Assembly: GCA_027294455.1 (NCBI GenBank)
Contig: JAPULZ010000171.1
Span: forward strand, 1 to 64,000
Origin: Gemmatimonadota bacterium
GTDB lineage: Bacteria > Gemmatimonadota > Gemmatimonadetes > Gemmatimonadales > GWC2-71-9
Reading direction: 5' to 3'
Length of the DNA: 64,000 nucleotides
A program made the position numbers and the translations under genes. The notes beneath the pieces are model-generated. The model was given only the letters and a program-made list of their open reading frames with translations, searched no databases and was not told the DNA's origin. This document shows, one piece after another, positions 60,066 to 64,000 of this stretch (position 1 is its first letter; the number at the start of each line of letters is the position of its first letter).

Positions 60066-63000
60066 GTTCCCGATGATTGGGAAACCGGCGAGAAGAGATC
60101 CACGCCCGACACCGCCCAGCGCTGCGCTTCCGGGCGACTCTCATACCAGGACTGCAAGCTCCGCACTTGGCCCTTGCGGCTCCGCCGCGCCAGGATGGCG
60201 TCGCAGGCCGCGCTCGCCGCGGAGATCGTGGTGGTATACGGTACGCCACGCAGCAACGCCGTGCGTCGCAACTCGAAGTCGTCTACCTGGGTCAGCTTAC
60301 CGAGCGGCGTGTTGATTAGCAGCTGTACTTCACCCGAAACGATGAGATCGCCGACGTGCGGGCGGCCTTCGTGCACCTTCAGGACCGGGCTCGCCGGAAT
60401 CCCCTTGGTCTGCAGATACCGGGCCGTGCCGCTCGTCGCATGGATCTGGAATGCCATTTCGTGGAATCGCCGGATGATCGGCGTCACCGTCGGCTTGTCG
60501 GCGTCGTTGACCGACACGAAGATCGCGCCCTCTAGCGGCAGTTCGGCATTGGCACCCGCCTGTGCCTTGGCAAACGCCATCCCGAAGCTGTCCGCGATGC
60601 CCATCACCTCACCCGTCGATCTCATCTCAGGCCCCAACAGGGTGTCGACGCCCGGCAGCTTGGCAAAGGGGAACACGGCCTCCTTGACGGCCACGTACGG
60701 CGCCGTGACGTCGTCGGTCGCGCCGAGTTCCTTCAGCGTCTTGCCGACCATGACTGCCGCCGCGAGTTTCGCCAGCGGTACGCCACGGGCCTTGCTCACG
60801 AACGGAATCGTCCGCGAGGCACGGGGATTGACCTCCAGCACGTACACCTGGCCGTCCTTGATGGCGTATTGCACGTTGATCAGGCCTACGACGCCGAGCT
60901 CCTTGGCGAACTGTCTCGTGTAGTGTCGCATCTGCTCGACCGATTCATCGTCGATCAAGTACGGCGGCAGCACGCATGCCGAATCGCCGGAGTGCACGCC
61001 GGCGTCCTCGATGTGTTGCATGACGCCGCCGATGACACACTCCGTGCCGTCACAGAGGGCGTCCACATCGGCCTCGAAGGCATCTTCCAGGAAGCGGTCG
61101 ATGAGCACCGGGTGGTCGTGTGAGACGAGCGACGCGCGGCGGAAGTAGTTGCGCAACGAGCGTTCGTCGTAGACGATTTCCATCCCGCGTCCGCCCAGCA
61201 CGTATGACGGCCGCACGAGCACCGGGTATCCGACCCGTTCCGCCACCGCCACCGCCACTGCGACCTCGGTGGCCGTACCGCCCGGGGGTTGGGCCACGCC
61301 GAGTCGTCGCGCCAGCGCCTCGAATCGCTTTCGATCCTCCGCCGCGTCGATGGCGTCGGGACTGGTGCCCAGAATGGGGATGCCCGCCGCCTCGAGGTCC
61401 TTGGCCAGCTTGAGCGGCGTTTGCCCGCCGAGTTGTACGATGACGCCCTTGGGCTGCTCGAGCCGCACGATTTCGAGGACGTCTTCGAGAGTCAACGGCT
61501 CGAAGTACAGCTTGTCGGAGATGTCGAAATCGGTGGACACCGTTTCGGGATTGCAATTGATCATGATCGTGCGATACCCGAGTGCCCGGAGTCCCAGTCC
61601 CGCCCGCACGCAGCAGTAGTCGAACTCCACTCCCTGGCCAATCCGATTGGGCCCGCTGCCCAAGATGACGATCCCTTGGTTGCCGAATCCCTCGGACTCG
61701 TTCTCGTCGTCGTAACTCGAGTAGAGATACGGCGTCGCCGAGGGAAACTCGCCGGCGCACGTATCGACCATCTTGTAGCAGGGATGCAAGTCCATGTGCC
61801 ACCGCCGTCCGCGCATGTCGGCCTCCGCGACCCCGACCAGCGCCCCGAGCTGGGCATCGGAGAAACCCATCCGCTTCATGCGGCGCAGCAGCGCCCGATC
61901 GCCCGGATCCCCGGCGCGGAACGCGTCCTCCGCGTCCACCAGCTCGCGGAGCTGGGCGAGGAACCAGGGATCGATCGCCGTGATGCGGTGCAGCTCGTCG
62001 ACATCGATCCCGGCCAGCATGGCGCGCTTGAGCTGAAACACGCGGTTCGCCGTTGGGGTCCTCAGGGCGCGCAGCAGATCGTCCACGTCGTCGGACGGCA
62101 ACCCGTCGTCCTCCAGCGTATCGCCGATCGTCCACCCGCTGCGATCGATCTCCAAGGCGCGGTGGCCCTTCTGGAAGGCTTCCTTGAACGTGCGCCCGAT
62201 CGCCATCGATTCCCCGACGGATTTCATCTGGGTCGTGAGGGTCGTGTCGGCGCTGGGAAACTTCTCGAAGGCGAAGCGGGGACATTTCACGACGACATAA
62301 TCGAGCACCGGCTCGAAGGACGCCGGGGTCATCTTCGTGATGTCGTTGGGGAGCTCATCGAGGGCGTACCCCACGGCGAGCTTGGCCCCGATGCGGGCGA
62401 TGGGAAAACCGGTGGCCTTCGACGCCAGGGCCGAGGACCGGGAGACGCGGGGGTTCATCTCGATGACCTGCATCTCGCCGTCACGAGGATTCACCGCGAA
62501 CTGGATGTTGCATCCGCCGGCGGCCACACCCACTTCCCGGATGATCGCGATGGCCGCGTCGCGCATGGTCTGGTATTCCCGGTCGGACAGCGTCATCGCC
62601 GGCGCCACCGTGATGGAGTCGCCGGTGTGTACGCCCATGGGATCGAAATTCTCGATGGAGCAGACGATCACCACGTTGTCCACGCAGTCCCGCATCACCT
62701 CCAACTCGAATTCCTTCCAGCCCATGATGGAGCGTTCGATCAACGCCGAGTGTGTCGGTGACAACTCGAGCGCTCGGTCGACCATGGTGACGAATTCTTC
62801 CCGGTTGTAAGCGATCCCGCCGCCGGTGCCGCCCAGCGTGAACGATGGCCGAATGATTGCCGGGTAGCCGGTTTGTTCGACGACCGCGAGGGCCTGCTCG
62901 CGAGACTCCGCCACGCCACCCTGGGGAACGCTCAAGCCGATGCGCGCCATGGCGTCCGCGAACTCCTGGCGATCCTCCGCCATGCGGATGGCGCGGTGGC

Positions 63001-63355
63001 TGGCGCCGATCAGCTCGACGCCGTACCGCTCGAGCGTGCCGTTCTCGTGGAGTTCCATGGCGACGTTGAGCGCCGTCTGCCCCCCCATGGTGGGCAGCAG
63101 GGCGTCGGGCCGCTCCTGTTCGATGACCATGGCCACCCACTCCGGCAACACGGGCTCGATGTAGGTACGGTCGGCGAGCTCGGGATCGGTCATGATCGTG
63201 GCCGGGTTCGAGTTCACCAGGACCACCCTATAGCCCTCCTCCCGGAGCGCTTTGACGGCCTGGGTGCCGGAGTAGTCGAACTCCGCCCCCTGGCCGATCA
63301 CGATCGGGCCCGAGCCGACGAGGAGAATCGTCTCGAGATCAGTTCGCTTGGGCAT
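60062..63355 (-). CDS. carB: Carbamoyl-phosphate synthase large subunit
   Basis: [59 protein letters not shown]; two ATP-grasp halves; [18 protein letters not shown]. Start reassigned from 63487. Confidence 0.98.
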   Translation of the reverse strand: MPKRTDLETILLVGSGPIVIGQGAEFDYSGTQAVKALREEGYRVVLVNSNPATIMTDPELADRTYIEPVLPEWVAMVIEQERPDALLPTMGGQTALNVAMELHENGTLERYGVELIGASHRAIRMAEDRQEFADAMARIGLSVPQGGVAESREQALAVVEQTGYPAIIRPSFTLGGTGGGIAYNREEFVTMVDRALELSPTHSALIERSIMGWKEFELEVMRDCVDNVVIVCSIENFDPMGVHTGDSITVAPAMTLSDREYQTMRDAAIAIIREVGVAAGGCNIQFAVNPRDGEMQVIEMNPRVSRSSALASKATGFPIARIGAKLAVGYALDELPNDITKMTPASFEPVLDYVVVKCPRFAFEKFPSADTTLTTQMKSVGESMAIGRTFKEAFQKGHRALEIDRSGWTIGDTLEDDGLPSDDVDDLLRALRTPTANRVFQLKRAMLAGIDVDELHRITAIDPWFLAQLRELVDAEDAFRAGDPGDRALLRRMKRMGFSDAQLGALVGVAEADMRGRRWHMDLHPCYKMVDTCAGEFPSATPYLYSSYDDENESEGFGNQGIVILGSGPNRIGQGVEFDYCCVRAGLGLRALGYRTIMINCNPETVSTDFDISDKLYFEPLTLEDVLEIVRLEQPKGVIVQLGGQTPLKLAKDLEAAGIPILGTSPDAIDAAEDRKRFEALARRLGVAQPPGGTATEVAVAVAVAERVGYPVLVRPSYVLGGRGMEIVYDERSLRNYFRRASLVSHDHPVLIDRFLEDAFEADVDALCDGTECVIGGVMQHIEDAGVHSGDSACVLPPYLIDDESVEQMRHYTRQFAKELGVVGLINVQYAIKDGQVYVLEVNPRASRTIPFVSKARGVPLAKLAAAVMVGKTLKELGATDDVTAPYVAVKEAVFPFAKLPGVDTLLGPEMRSTGEVMGIADSFGMAFAKAQAGANAELPLEGAIFVSVNDADKPTVTPIIRRFHEMAFQIHATSGTARYLQTKGIPASPVLKVHEGRPHVGDLIVSGEVQLLINTPLGKLTQVDDFELRRTALLRGVPYTTTISAASAACDAILARRSRKGQVRSLQSWYESRPEAQRWAVSGVDLFSPVSQSSGT

Positions 63356-64000
63356 CGACGACCTCGGCGAGAGTCTGCTCGGTCGATATCTTCGGCCTCC
63401 ACCCCGTCGCGTTTCTGAGCTTGGTGCCGTCTCCAACCAGGTAGGGAATGTCGGCCGGCCGCACGAGCGAGACGTCCGACTCGGCAATGGCGTCGTGGCC
63501 GACCGCCACGGTCAACTTGTGGAACACGTCACGCAACGACATGGCGACGCCGGACGCCACGTTGTACACCTCACCGGATGCCCCCTTTTCCACCAGGAGG
63601 CGATAGGCCTCGACCACGTCACTGACATGCATGAACTCCCGCACCCCTTCCATATTGCCGACCTCGATGACCGGTGCGTCGATCTTCTTGGCGAGCAGGA
63701 GGCGCTTTGCGAACGCCGGCACTACGAAGCGGTCGGCTTGCCGCGGCCCGGTGTGCCCGAACGAGCGCGCGATGACGGCCCGCAATCCCGTGCGCCGCGC
63801 GACTTCGCGCACCGCCAGTTCGGCTGCCAACTTGGACGCGCTGTAGGGCGACACGGGGTCGACGGAATCGGTCTCCCGGCGAGCCGTGTCGCCGCCGATG
63901 CCGTACACCTCGCCGGTGGATACGAAAAGCAGTACCGGCTTGGGCGTTCCGGGCGCCCGTCCGAGATGCTCGGCGAGCCGAACGGTCCCGACCGTATTGA
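63339..64000 (-). CDS. NAD-dependent epimerase/dehydratase, GDP-6-deoxy-D-mannose reductase (RMD)-like; 5' end beyond the window
   Basis: Frame continues to the window edge: [36 protein letters not shown]...[38 protein letters not shown]...[11 protein letters not shown]. Confidence 0.8.
   Translation of the reverse strand, partial: NTVGTVRLAEHLGRAPGTPKPVLLFVSTGEVYGIGGDTARRETDSVDPVSPYSASKLAAELAVREVARRTGLRAVIARSFGHTGPRQADRFVVPAFAKRLLLAKKIDAPVIEVGNMEGVREFMHVSDVVEAYRLLVEKGASGEVYNVASGVAMSLRDVFHKLTVAVGHDAIAESDVSLVRPADIPYLVGDGTKLRNATGWRPKISTEQTLAEVVDAQAN

Noticed and set aside
1-64000. CRISPR arrays, tRNA/rRNA genes, prophage, restriction-modification or toxin-antitoxin loci
   Set aside because: No regularly spaced repeats, no cloverleaf/TpsiC-type signatures and no recognisable mobile or defence proteins seen by reading; intergenic space is minimal.

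Overview
This is a 64 kb, high-GC, gene-dense chromosomal window. Gene content and protein style suggest a Gemmatimonadota-like bacterium; that is an inference, not a database result. Nearly every gene is on the minus strand. The only convincing plus-strand gene is a SurA/PpiD-type peptidyl-prolyl isomerase at 16677-18542. Recognisable blocks, in window order, are: a CpsB-type phosphatase; alaS / degenerate Y1-transposase-like ORF / recX / recA; yraN-ftsK-comB; accC-pilT-accB-efp-pepP-aroQ-TPR; tatA-DUF4321-polyprenyl synthase-TPR; hutH-hutU-hutI; an EF-hand/FnIII-like lipoprotein; galE-tolQRAB-pal-cpoB-tatC-lptD; LysM-ssb; tsaB-tsaE-uvrB-relA/spoT-radC-secA-nadD-bamD-TPR-TPR; and a nucleotide-sugar block (UDP-glucuronate epimerase, UXS, Ugd, and WbpA/B/E/D-like genes) interleaved with murB and carB, ending in a truncated GDP-6-deoxymannose reductase. 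I saw no rRNA, tRNA, CRISPR array, prophage, defence island or intact transposon. Most of the window is ordinary housekeeping. The points most worth a second look are: the HUH-inactivated Y1-like ORF translationally coupled to recX; two probable CTG starts; pervasive 4-nt stop/start overlaps; a WbpA/B/E/D module with a (CA)n tract in wbpA; a perfect 29-nt palindrome inside cpoB; a shared mature N-terminal RDS/QDT heptad signature in envelope proteins; and a calcium-loop lipoprotein with a sigma54-like element.
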